Below are positions 1 through 8,127 of a stretch of DNA of 13,047 nt, piece by piece. Every line of letters begins with the position of its first letter. The first letter of the stretch is position 1. The stretch is from Linnemannia elongata (lineage: Eukaryota; Mortierellomycota; Mortierellomycetes; Mortierellales; Mortierellaceae), in assembly GCA_036320915.1 (NCBI GenBank), contig JAXBDG010000032.1, positions 1-13,047 of the forward strand. Reading direction: 5' to 3'. Made by a program: the position numbers and the translations under genes. The notes beneath the pieces were generated by a model that was given only the letters and a program-made list of their open reading frames with translations, was not told where the DNA came from and searched no databases.

Positions 1-1015
1 ACCAACACGCCTAGCTAGTCAAGTAGTTCATAACTCACCCATTTTATTATGATAAACAAGTACCTTCATACAGCCAGATCATATCTAGTCGCCTGAAACC
101 ACCTTGTTACACTGCGCTGCATGTAGTTAAAGCAGTGCTTTGTCCTAGCCAAGGCCAAAGTGTTACTGAGTAGAGAAGTTTTCAATAGCGTCCTTCTGCA
201 AAAATCATCGCTCATCCAATCCGCACCAATCCCCGCATTTCTCCTACTACAAATGACGACGGTTCAACACCCCTCAAGTTCACTCGACTTCAATTTCCCA
301 TCAGGCTGGCATTTGCCCTTACTATTGATGAGCACAAGGCCAAACTTTAACGACAGCCGGTTTATATCCGTCTTTACGCATGGGCAAAAGAAAAGGATCA
401 CTGCTTGTTCAAAAAGTGAGGGAAGAAAGGGGGGCAGAGAGAGAGAAGGAGGGAGAGCGGTGGTATTAAAAACAGAAGGACAATTCGTTGTAGTTGAGAC
501 CCTCCAAGTATAATGGTGCCTCTCTCTTTCTTGCGAGGAATGATCAACGGTCAATAGAAAGTCGATCCCCATCCCACCGTCATCATCTATCACTTTGTTT
601 GTCTCACTGAGGGAAGTGTCAGAAAAATATAAGTTTTGAACGGTCGTCAACAGCAACTCTTTTTTAACTCCTCTTGCTGCTCGAACGGACATCACTGGGT
701 GAAATGCAAATACGATAGTCAAACACAAGAGGGCGTAGTAGTAGGAAAGAACCGAACGCTATTGCTAGCAGCTCTTCATAAATGTGTTTGAGATAGAATG
801 ACTAAGAAAAATTGATGATATGGACGGATGGGCAATGTTGCACAGGGCTCCACTGTGGAAGAATCAACTAAAATTGTCTGCCGCTTTTTTAATATCCTTT
901 GACGTTTGTGAATATCGCTCATAAACCTCAACACCATTATACACAGAATCATCAGAACCTCGATTACAATGGGACAAGGATAAGCACCAAGGCGAACGGT
1001 ACCATTCAGCGCTCA
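1..1015. other. No supported gene; upstream region of the F-box pseudogene
   Basis: I see no recognisable gene here. A purine-rich low-complexity tract lies at about 416-460. On the minus strand a frame is open from about 752 down to 264, with a hydrophobic stretch near its start, but it has no good ATG, its composition is distorted by the purine tract, and I recognise no family. It might be a decayed or spliced secreted or membrane protein, but I do not call it as a gene. Confidence 0.5.
416..460. repeat. Purine (GA-rich) low-complexity tract
   Basis: An almost uninterrupted A/G run on the + strand containing a short GA repeat. It is simple-sequence DNA, and its complement produces a false proline/serine/leucine-rich stretch in the minus-strand reading frame across it. 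Confidence 0.7.
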
Positions 1016-1370
1016 CCCTCAGAGGTTCAGGAGATGATTACATCTTTTTCTCAACCAACACAACCTATGTGTCTGTGTTCATGTCAGTCAAGCTGGAGAA
1101 CGTTATTCCACTCATATCTCTGGCGACACGTCGACTTGCACCGGAACTGAAGCGCGAGAAAAGGACTGTGAGAGCGAATTTGCGAAATTCGAGCCAAGAG
1201 ACATCTAGTCCACTCCGTCAGACTGCGTTCATGTCAAAGCAAATTGCGTTCCTGGATTGTTATCCTGTGAAGTTCTCACGCCTCACTTCCGCAGGGCTCG
1301 AAGGCAGGTCGAATCAAGAGATGACGAGGGTGTTCAATTTCTCGGGCTAAGTGCAGGCCTATTGGCCTAG
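1016..1370 (+). pseudogene. Broken, 3'-truncated F-box gene copy
   Basis: This is a decayed copy of the F-box family whose intact members lie at 3673-4848 and 8128-9231. The helix-1 region (SEVQEMITSF) reads in one frame up to about 1048. LNQHNLCVCVHVSQA reads in a second frame at 1050-1094. WRTLFHSYLWRHVDLH then returns to the first frame from 1094. These match LTPHDLDVCVRVSQA and WRMLFHPYLWRHADI of the downstream paralog. A third frame carries FLDCYPVKFSRLTSAG (about 1246-1296), matching FLECCPCTFPHLTSA, and DDEGVQFLGLSAG (about 1328-1360) is back in the first frame, matching DDEVAQFIRLSSAG. A stop (TGA, 1148-1150) also interrupts the first frame. Homology fades after about 1370, so roughly the last two thirds of the gene are missing. 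The copy cannot make a working protein. It is closer to the second intact gene than to the first. Confidence in family and broken state is high; the ends are approximate. Confidence 0.85.
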
Positions 1371-1752
1371 GCCAGAACATGTAAAGGACTACTTGCCTAG
1401 AACCATTCTGTCAAAAAACCTTAGGCCTTTTACCGTTTTGTCCCTATGCACTTTCGCGTTATCCTTGATTTCTATCACTTATCTTCAGTTCTCATTCAAC
1501 GTTCCAGGCCCTGTGTTAACCCTTTTAGGTTCACCTGGTTCCCAGCATATATCGACGACCTGTCCCCACTGTGTTGTGCTTAAGTTTGCAACAACTCATC
1601 CTCCTTTCTGTTCCCTGCTCTTTGCATACACTATCTTTTTTTCTCTCTCTTAACATAATAAACCATAACAAAAAGCAGTATGCATTTTTCCGAAACCCTC
1701 CATGTTCAGAGCAGTGTTATCCCATAAGAGAGCGAAAGGCCATGATATTCAT
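1371..1752. other. Intergenic, no gene seen
   Basis: AT-rich spacer with pyrimidine-rich + strand patches. The open frames on the + strand begin at non-ATG codons and have no recognisable content. I found no trace of the missing 3' part of the F-box pseudogene here. Confidence 0.5.
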
Positions 1753-3427
1753 TTATTCAAACTCTTCATGGTCACTGTTAGTGGTAGGTCCGAGTACAAA
1801 TGTGGAAAAGGACTGTGACCCAGCGGAGAAGAGGCAACATGAATGCCTGAATCGATAAAATAACTCGTCATCGTCTTCGTCGGAAGACCAAAGATCCTGA
1901 TAATCAGACACATTCGACGGCCCTCATGGTCGTCTCTTATATAGACATCTAGACCTGTGAACAGCAGAGTCATTAACTACGGTCGCCTGTGCTTTGACAT
2001 GACTGGGTGATATAACCAAGGCAAGTCGCAAAAGCTTACTCATACTTGTAAAAAACGCACGAGTCCTTCACAAAGGGACGGATATCGACCGTCGTTGGTG
2101 TGAGACTGAAACGTCCGTGGTCCTTCATCAGGAGCATGTAGTTGCTCAGTCCAGGGCGCAGCTCAAAGGATTTCTATCCGGGGTCTAGAAGAATAATACA
2201 TACACAGGACTAATCTCCAACCCAAAAAATCCACAAGAATCAAAATATGACATTAGTGCGAAGCTCTTACCACCGCCATAGAGTTCGAAGAACTTGAGTA
2301 CGGATTTTAAAACTAGAATCGTCCTTTTCCTGGATTCTGTTCTTCTCAACGTGCATGTCTCCCTCAAAAGGCCAATGCCATACTTATGCAAAAATTCGGA
2401 CGACTGAGGATCGAAGGATATCTGTCTCTCCATTTTCATCTAGTCAAGTGGGCGGGTGATATCGCGAGCTACCAAGTCCATCTTCCTTCCAATGCGCTTC
2501 CGTTCGACATAGCCGTCGTTGTTCAAAGCACGACCAGAGTTCCTGCGCCGTGTTGAGCCAAGACCAGACTTTTCGCCGTCGATCATAAATGCCTCATCAA
2601 TATCATCCAACTGCTCCATGATCAAGGACCACGACATTCGGTCCCAAAAAGCCTCCCCTAGCTGGGTGATGTTGAACGAACTGGCGTTGTGGCGATAGAG
2701 ACACGTCCTATATCAGAAAATATTGGCCATTTCTCAAAAGTCTTTTTTCCATTGCAGGTTTGGGAAGTAGTGATCTTCAAAATGCAGAATAGCTTACCAC
2801 GATCGAAAAAAATCATCTCTTGCGAGGATGATATCACCACTAAGGAGAATAAGCGTCAAGAATCTGAGGCCAACCTTGCATTCGCGAGAGACGCACTGTG
2901 GGCAGCAAGCATTGATATCCGTGATCAAGCCACCGAGGAGAACCCACATACAGTGAGAGTAGATCGTCGAGTTCTCTCTGAGGAGTTCCAAGATCCAGTT
3001 GTTCTTTCTGGCGTCGAATTTGGTGGTGCAGTGGATGTCCCGGTTAAACAACGACGCAGTCGAAAGCGACGCAAGATTCTGTGCAAGCCGAAGCCTCCGA
3101 GGCCCTGCTTAAGGCAACCAGAATGTTTAAACCTATTACCAACATATGTACTAAGAAGGAACCAAACATATCTTTAGTTATTTATCTTTTAAACAGTTAA
3201 GTTTAGTTGCGAAGACATTCCTCCAGAGAAGGCGGGTTCACCTCGAAGCGGCCAATAGATGGATTAGCGTCTGTAATGCATGAATGAATGTTGGCGAAAA
3301 GAATGAGCACATCATCATCGCTATTCGCGGCTTCATTGTATGCGCCAGGCTCCATACCGACACCTTCCTCATCCGTCGTGTCCCCGTCGTCTTGGTAGGG
3401 TTCATGCAACTCGATGTCGACGTCCAT
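1753..3427 (-). pseudogene. Decaying multi-exon gene of unknown family
   Basis: I do not recognise this gene. Reading right to left, exon A (3427-3242) starts at an ATG and encodes a very acidic N-terminus (MDVDIELHEPYQDDGDTTDE...). Exon B (3078-2798) follows by a GTGAAC donor and CACAG acceptor, phase 0. Exon C (2680-2440) follows by a GTAAGC donor and GCCAG acceptor, phase 2. All three join in frame to a 235-residue product ending at TAG (2442-2440), with a basic, polar RRRNSGRALNNDGY...RKRIGRKMDL segment near the end. Coding-like sequence continues past the TAG (MERQISFDPQSSEF) to a GTAAGA donor at 2270. Exon D (2173-2040: FELRPGLSNYMLLMKDHGRF) is one base out of phase. A clean 85-nt intron (1955-2039, branch site GTTAATGAC) then leads to exon E, cut by TGA (1926-1924) before an acidic tail (SSDEDDDELF) ending at TAA 1755-1753. 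I infer a gene that lost its 3' half to a nonsense change plus a frameshift. A shorter 235-residue gene (2440-3427) may still be expressed. The A-B junction is the least certain. Confidence 0.45.
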
Positions 3428-3672
3428 GTCTGACTAAGTGATGATACCACCTAAGAGTGCAAAAAACAGACGACTAGATATGTGATACGTACGTAAATTT
3501 TATTGTACGTAGTTTTTTTCTACATGGATTATCCTTGTGGACGAGAAAAAGGTTTACAAGGACTGAACCTTGTTTCTTCAAGGGTCTTCATTTCGCAAAC
3601 TGTCCATTCGCTTTCTCACCTCGCTTCAACAGCAATCTCCTTGTACTCAACATCTTCTAACCAACATCAACC
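3428..3672 (+). promoter_or_regulatory. Upstream region of the first F-box gene
   Basis: The spacer between the minus-strand gene start (3427) and the F-box start (3673) must hold both divergent promoters. It contains a self-complementary TACGTACGTA (3486-3495) and a second TACGTA (3506-3511), then a pyrimidine-rich leader ending in the start context CATCAACCATGG. No clear TATA box was seen on the + strand. The promoter call rests on position only. Confidence 0.3.
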
Positions 3673-4848
3673 ATGGACAAGACTACCATCACCGACCTTC
3701 CCCTCGAGATGCACGAGATGATCACCACCCTTCTCACCCACCACGAACTGGCTCTCTCCACCCGCGTCTGTCAAGCGTGGAACAGGATATTCAATCCCAT
3801 TCTCTGGAAGCACGTTGAGGATTACTCGGTCACTGGAGTGCAAGGTTCCTCGAACGCCAAAGAAGAGAAGCAGCAAGAAGAGGAAGAGCAGGAAGTAGGG
3901 AGTGAGAGCCAGACATGGGAGGACAAATTCATAGGATGTATCAGGAGAGGAGCACTAAAGAAACACGGCCATCACATTCAATCCCTTCGCCTACAAACCG
4001 ACTCCATATCCATGAGGATGATTCTGGAAAATGGCCCACCCACCTTCCCTCAATTGACGTCCGTCTGTATCGATGGCATGTATGACGGCGAAGTCGAGGA
4101 AGATGTAGTCGACTTTCTTGACCGGTGTACTGCTGGTCTGAAGGAGTTTATCTACAGTCCCCGCGAAACGACTGCTCTTGCTGGCTCTTATCTGGACTTT
4201 CGGGATTTGGCGGTTGATGCACTGATCAGACATGCGGCCACCCTGAGGGTTTTTCTGCTGGACGGGAATTACGCCTGTTACGAGAGAGAGATCAACCGGA
4301 TGCTGTGTTCCCTACCTAACCTCAGAGTATTCTACATCGGGACCAACCGCGTGGAAATGCGAGGTGGTAGTCTGACCGCGCAGGAGATTGTCAATTCACA
4401 GTGGGTCTGCAAAAATCTAGAAGTCTTTGGCTGCGGGATCAAGGGGATACCCCGACCGGACATCCAGCCCGCAAACAAGTATTTCCGTACAGGGACCGTC
4501 GAAGAGAGCCTGGAAGTCCATCATCAAGTCTATACAAAGCTCGGGAAACTCACCAAACTGCGGGAGCTCACGTTGCGGTCTTATGTCGTCAGGCCTGCCT
4601 ATTGGGGCCCTCCACCAAGAGTCGATATCTACCGACAATATGGATGTCTGGCGATGACACTGGAGAGCGGGCTGGATGTATTGAAGGGCCTTAAGGATCT
4701 GGAGCTTGTTGTGTTTTACGATGCGGAGATTGGTCTTCATAAGCGTGCTGAGCAAAAGTGGGTCTCTCGGAATTGGCCCAAGGCCGTTATCAAGTGCTCG
4801 CAGTACATTCCTTATTATGAGGATGAAGAGTCTGAGGAGGAAGAGTAA
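3673..4848 (+). CDS. F-box protein (first intact copy)
   Basis: A 391-residue protein in one uninterrupted frame. The N-terminus is an F-box at about residues 6-50 (ITDLPLEMHEMITTLL...VCQAWNRIFNPILWKHVED), with the usual LPLE start and the C-AWNRIFNPILW core. F-box proteins bind Skp1 and bring substrates to SCF ubiquitin ligases. The rest has no named domain that I can see but looks like degenerate leucine-rich repeats: repeated short L-x-L segments such as LRVFLLDGN, LPNLRVFYIG and LTKLRELTLRSY. Two blocks are strongly shared with the paralog at 8128-9231: WVCKNLEVFGCGIKGIPRPDI (residues 244-264) and CLAMTLESGLD with its flanks (325-347). Two acidic stretches, about 63-76 (KEEKQQEEEEQEV) and 383-391 (EDEESEEEE), are absent from that paralog. 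The start is chosen for its CAACCATGG context and the immediate F-box. AATAAA follows 45 bp after the stop. The target is unknown. Confidence 0.88.
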   Translation: MDKTTITDLPLEMHEMITTLLTHHELALSTRVCQAWNRIFNPILWKHVEDYSVTGVQGSSNAKEEKQQEEEEQEVGSESQTWEDKFIGCIRRGALKKHGHHIQSLRLQTDSISMRMILENGPPTFPQLTSVCIDGMYDGEVEEDVVDFLDRCTAGLKEFIYSPRETTALAGSYLDFRDLAVDALIRHAATLRVFLLDGNYACYEREINRMLCSLPNLRVFYIGTNRVEMRGGSLTAQEIVNSQWVCKNLEVFGCGIKGIPRPDIQPANKYFRTGTVEESLEVHHQVYTKLGKLTKLRELTLRSYVVRPAYWGPPPRVDIYRQYGCLAMTLESGLDVLKGLKDLELVVFYDAEIGLHKRAEQKWVSRNWPKAVIKCSQYIPYYEDEESEEEE

Positions 4849-4892
4849 GGAATGCTTCAGCAATCGAAGACTGTATCTAGTAAGGACAGCAT

Positions 4893-4898
4893 AATAAA
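4893..4898 (+). terminator. Poly(A) signal of the first F-box gene
   Basis: AATAAA 45 bp after the stop codon. A second AATAAA at 4961-4966 could serve as an alternative. Confidence 0.5.
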
Positions 4899-5161
4899 TA
4901 GAGGGTCCCGGAGTTTGGACCGTTCATCTGATAGTGATGATAAACATGGTAGCATGATAAAATAAAGATCTGAGGTTGCAAGAAATAATGCAAGAAACTC
5001 GATATCTCATTTCAGGTACCATCTATGCAGGAAAGTGGGATAATCAATCGGGATCGTTTGTTTGAGTGCACATGCGTGGAATGCTTGTTGTGCAATTAAT
5101 TCCTTTTTTCTTTTCTTTTGTTGTGAAATAAATACTCGATTGAGCTGAAATGACCTGATTG

Positions 5162-5167
5162 TTTATT
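5162..5167 (-). terminator. Poly(A) signal of the cysteine-rich protein gene
   Basis: AATAAA on the minus strand about 88 bp after the TGA stop of the 5255-5596 gene. It makes that gene and the first F-box gene a convergent pair with separate 3' ends. Confidence 0.5.
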
Positions 5168-5254
5168 GATATTGGTTGCTCACCAGCAGTGCTTAGGGGC
5201 TAAAATCGTGATGAAGTTAACGGAAGGGAGATGAGGCTGTGGATAAAATGTTGT

Positions 5255-5596
5255 TCATTCCGGTCCACCGCAGTCGTTCGTGCCTCTCTGACATTGTCTA
5301 TTGTAACAGGCATAATTAGTGTTACCACACGCGGTGGCGCATTCTCCATCGGTGCTGCAAGTCCTACAGCTGCAACTACCACCACCACCTCCTCCTCCGC
5401 ACGACTGGCCGTTGCTCACACTTGTTTCTCCTGGCGCACAACCCGGCCCCGCACCTGCACATCGGAACGTCCCATTAGATCTACAACACTTCACAAAGTT
5501 TCCGTCTGGACATTGCGTGTGGGCAATGTTAATCACTGCTAAGAGTATAATCAAGTACAAGACAAAAAGCTTGCGGGCGGCGGCTTGACGAGTCAT
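5255..5596 (-). CDS. Small cysteine-rich secreted protein
   Basis: A 113-residue protein that I cannot assign to a named family. Residues 1-27 look like a classical signal peptide: a short basic N-region (MTRQAAARK), a hydrophobic core (LFVLYLIILLAVINI) and a likely cleavage after AHT. The mature part of about 86 residues has 14 cysteines, including a CC pair (37-38), CSCRTC (75-80) and evenly spaced cysteines towards the end (ECATAC, YACYNRQC, DCGG). A run of seven glycines (67-73) separates two cysteine-rich halves, as a flexible linker would. The even cysteine count suggests a disulfide-bonded extracellular or wall-associated protein. Small size, secretion signal and cysteine content are also typical of fungal effector-like proteins, but no activity can be read from the sequence. 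TATA box, probable 5' UTR intron and AATAAA flank it in the right order, which supports an expressed gene. Confidence 0.75.
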   Translation of the reverse strand: MTRQAAARKLFVLYLIILLAVINIAHTQCPDGNFVKCCRSNGTFRCAGAGPGCAPGETSVSNGQSCGGGGGGGSCSCRTCSTDGECATACGNTNYACYNRQCQRGTNDCGGPE

Positions 5597-5708
5597 CTTT
5601 TGTACGGTTTGATCCGTTTTTTAGGAGAAAAATAATTGTCTGTCAATTTCCATTCAACTCTACAAAACCATGGGTACGTAGCATGGGACAGCAGTTACAG
5701 GGACTTAC
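5597..5708 (-). other. Probable 5' UTR intron of the cysteine-rich protein gene
   Basis: On the minus strand a perfect GTAAGT donor (first base 5708) follows an ATG-free leader. An ACAAAAG acceptor ends directly against the ATG at 5596, giving a 112-nt intron. The leader between the TATA box and the donor contains no ATG on the minus strand, as expected for a spliced UTR. Confidence 0.5.
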
Positions 5709-5881
5709 TGTTCAAATAAGAAGAGAGCCTTAGCCTGGGATATTGTGGATATTTGTGGAGGGTTGTGCGAGAGTTCTTGAGAGGTTGTCCTGTGCTTGCT
5801 TTCTTGAGTTTGCTGGAAGGGCTGGAGTCTTGAAGGTGGATCGGGTGAATTTGGAGTGGGCAAGATCTGAAGAGGCGGCCC

Positions 5882-5890
5882 CTTTATATA
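5882..5890 (-). promoter_or_regulatory. TATA box of the cysteine-rich protein gene
   Basis: The minus strand reads TATATAAAG followed by GGGG, a strong TATA element about 290 bp before the ATG. With the 112-nt intron removed, the mature 5' UTR would be roughly 150 nt. Confidence 0.55.
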
Positions 5891-5989
5891 TTAGATGCAA
5901 ATCCCACTCTTTCCGTTTACAGAGTCTTTTGTTCTTGTTCCTTTCCTTTGCGCCTCTTTTGAAGGTGAAGCAACAAGCAAACCATGAAC

Positions 5990-7100
5990 ACTGATAAAAA
6001 GAAAAGGGGGTGGGTAGAGGGATCGTGGAATGACAGACTAAAAAATCAAGGAGAATGAATAAGAAAAAACGGGAAAAAAATGAGAGGAGGGGGGGAATGG
6101 AAAAAGAATAATGAAAAAGGGAACGTTGAATGCTGAGAAACGAGTGAGATGTTGGCAGTACAAAGATTGCCGATGAGAAGTGGTTGCTAATAGAGAAGGG
6201 GATAAGAAGAGTTTAGCCATTTTACTACTCTTTTGCATTGCTAGCTGTCACTTCTCCAATTCATGCTTCGTTCACAGGTATAACTGGTTCGTAGCAGCCA
6301 AGCATTGCTTTTCTGATCCATCAATGTTGGATCGCCTTTTGATACCAGTAAGTATAATAGGATTATGTACTCACAAATAGGAACACTGAAAAAAGTCTAG
6401 GCAAACTGGGACGGGGTAGGGGGGAAGGATTCAAAAGATCAAAGCATGCTAGCGAAGTTATGCAGAAAAGAACAACAACTAAGGGCACAATGAGAAGACA
6501 AGGTGCTTAAAAAAAGGACCGAGAGCAAGCAGAGGAAGGAAGGACAAAAGGCATCAAGAGCATACTGAGAAAAGCAAAAATGCCAAAAGTTCGAGGGTAA
6601 GGAAGGAAGAGAAAGGATTGAAAAGATCAAGAGTTACTAAAAAATAACGGGAGCAGACCACGGGAGACTGAAGGGCCAAGGGGACGAAAAAGTGGAAAGT
6701 AGGCAGAAAAATAATAAGTGTAGAGCTAAAGAGCAAGGCATAGCATCAAGAGAAGCCTTCAAGGGATTACATCATACAAAGATCAATACCAACTTCAAGG
6801 GATATCGAAAATAGGTCAAGCGAAAATGCCAGGTGACAACATCAAGCGTCAACACCAAGCGACAATATCAAGGAACAGCATGAAAGGGACTAAGTCAAGG
6901 AGTTGTGGAAAGTCAAAGATCAAGGCATACAGGAATGCCGAGATTATCACGTCAACTTACAGACGTACTGGGTGCCAGGAATAGTTCGATACGCAACACT
7001 TACCAGCATTCGCGGTGCTCCTTCAGCTCGCGGCAGGACACTCGACTATGCAGACAAAGGATAGAGAAAATACACTTCATGTTACCGAAAATGGACGTCC
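5990..7100. other. Gene-poor, purine-rich spacer
   Basis: About 1.1 kb without a gene. The + strand is strongly A/G-rich at about 5995-6130 and 6390-6760, with many A and G runs. From about 6550 to 6930 short ATCAAG/TCAAG words recur irregularly, giving a degenerate repeat look without a fixed period. Open frames here are short and dominated by this composition. A balanced-composition island (about 6180-6380) separates the two purine blocks and holds nothing I recognise. Confidence 0.5.
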
Positions 7101-7800
7101 TTCACGCCCGACGAACAGACCTGTACAAAAAAGATCAATGTTGACAGTGACATGCGATGACAGAGGACAATGACGACGTATGGCTATGCCCAGAGAGCAA
7201 GGAGGCCCACGACGAGATTTAGAAGGAAAGACTCGGGGGTATCGACTTCTGGGGGGCGATTGTCACGAAACACTACAACAAAGAAAGGAAGGAGAAGCAA
7301 AGCCCAAGGAGATTGAGCGGGTATCAGCGAGCGTCAGAGCATGCAGAACGGCGCTGAGGAGTATTATCCAATGGCCAAGCATGGAGGATGGCCACAAGGG
7401 ATACATGGGCGATGAGAAGTGGACAGTTTTGCCACATACTCAGAGGACTCGTACCTAAGACCCTCGCAACCGAGTGGGCTAGAGTCTTCGAGGAGATGCC
7501 AAAGAGCGTTGTTGAGCAAGTCAGCCGCTTATTCTGCTGGTTCATTGAGAAGGAGGGCCAAGGGAAGATATGGAAACCACGATGCGAGAGAGCCGATGAA
7601 TGGAGAGACGGAAGTACAACCCCTCAGAGGAATGGCCGAGGTCTCAATGGCATCAAATATATGGGCGGAAACCTTGGGCGAATGAAGGCGAGTGCTGGCG
7701 ACTCCTAGCGGAGCACGAGGACGGATGATGCCCTGGCGTTCAGAACGATACACATACTGCCGACCGCGTGGTGATCGAAGCCTTCCCAGGTTGGAGGTGA
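7100..7800 (+). other. Coding-like but broken segment of unknown origin
   Basis: Base composition changes here to a protein-like texture. One + frame (from 7388) has a plausible stretch, LATEWARVFEEMPKSVVEQV, before stopping at 7708. A second frame is open from 7419 to 7685 and again from there to about 7837 with only one stop between. Neither has a good start, a domain I recognise or a matching promoter. A decayed mobile element or dead gene is possible, but I see no reverse transcriptase, integrase or terminal repeats. Not called as a gene. Confidence 0.25.
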
Positions 7801-8024
7801 ACGGATATTATGAAGAGAAGAGGAGCGATGATAGTTAAGGAGTTCGAGACGGAAGATACCTAGTCTTCTCTTGAACCGCCCCTGAAGGGCAGCAAGGGTC
7901 ATCCGCAGGTATGCGCAGGTGCGCCTGGCGCAGAATACGGATTGTGTTTGCTCGGTTTTGTGTACTACACGTTATCTATTATGCTTTGCTATTGCGAAGT
8001 AGTATACCGAGCTCGCATGGGCTA

Positions 8025-8032
8025 CATAAAAT
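8025..8032 (+). promoter_or_regulatory. Possible TATA-like element of the second F-box gene
   Basis: CATAAAAT about 100 bp before the start codon at 8128. The distance is suitable for a TATA element with a short leader, but the match is loose and the call rests on motif and position alone. Confidence 0.25.
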
Positions 8033-8035
8033 ACT

Positions 8036-8080
8036 TTTACTTTACTTTACTTTGTTTTTTTTTTTTTTTTTTTTTTTTTT
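8036..8080. repeat. TTTAC repeats followed by a run of 26 T
   Basis: Three TTTAC units (8036-8050), then TTTG, then 26 consecutive T (8055-8080), all just upstream of the second F-box start. It is simple sequence, likely to vary in length between strains and hard to sequence accurately. It lies in the probable 5' UTR or core promoter. Confidence 0.85.
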
Positions 8081-8127
8081 CTTGTCTGGCCTTTCTACAT
8101 CCCTTCGACGCCAGTAACTTGAATGTA

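Noticed and set aside
264..728. Minus-strand frame of 154 codons
   Set aside because: It starts at a TTG, crosses a GA-rich tract that distorts its composition, and shows no known family; the hydrophobic start alone is too little.
80..3482. Possible terminal inverted repeats: CATATCTAGTCGCCTG at 80-95 and a 15/16 inverted match at 3467-3482, flanking both pseudogenes
   Set aside because: About one such match is expected by chance in 13 kb, the flanks do not extend the similarity, and no target-site duplication or transposase was seen.
5743..5994. Plus-strand frame over the promoter and leader of the cysteine-rich protein gene
   Set aside because: It is antisense to a well-supported TATA box and leader and has no protein features.
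6240..6320. GGTTCGTAGC resembling a tRNA B box
   Set aside because: It does not match GGTTCRANYCC, and no A box or cloverleaf can be formed around it. No other B box was found on either strand.
6038..6736. Phenylalanine/leucine/serine-rich minus-strand frames that look like membrane proteins
   Set aside because: They result from the purine-rich + strand; the three frames are short, overlapping and lack conserved content.
7912..7934. Hairpin TGCGC-AGG ... CCT-GGCGCA
   Set aside because: The stem is short and bulged, and is not followed by a meaningful element; fungal Pol II genes do not use such terminators.
7942..8127. N-terminal extension of the second F-box protein by 62 residues
   Set aside because: It would be encoded by the T26 tract as poly-phenylalanine, is not shared with the paralog, and the ATG at 8128 directly precedes the F-box.
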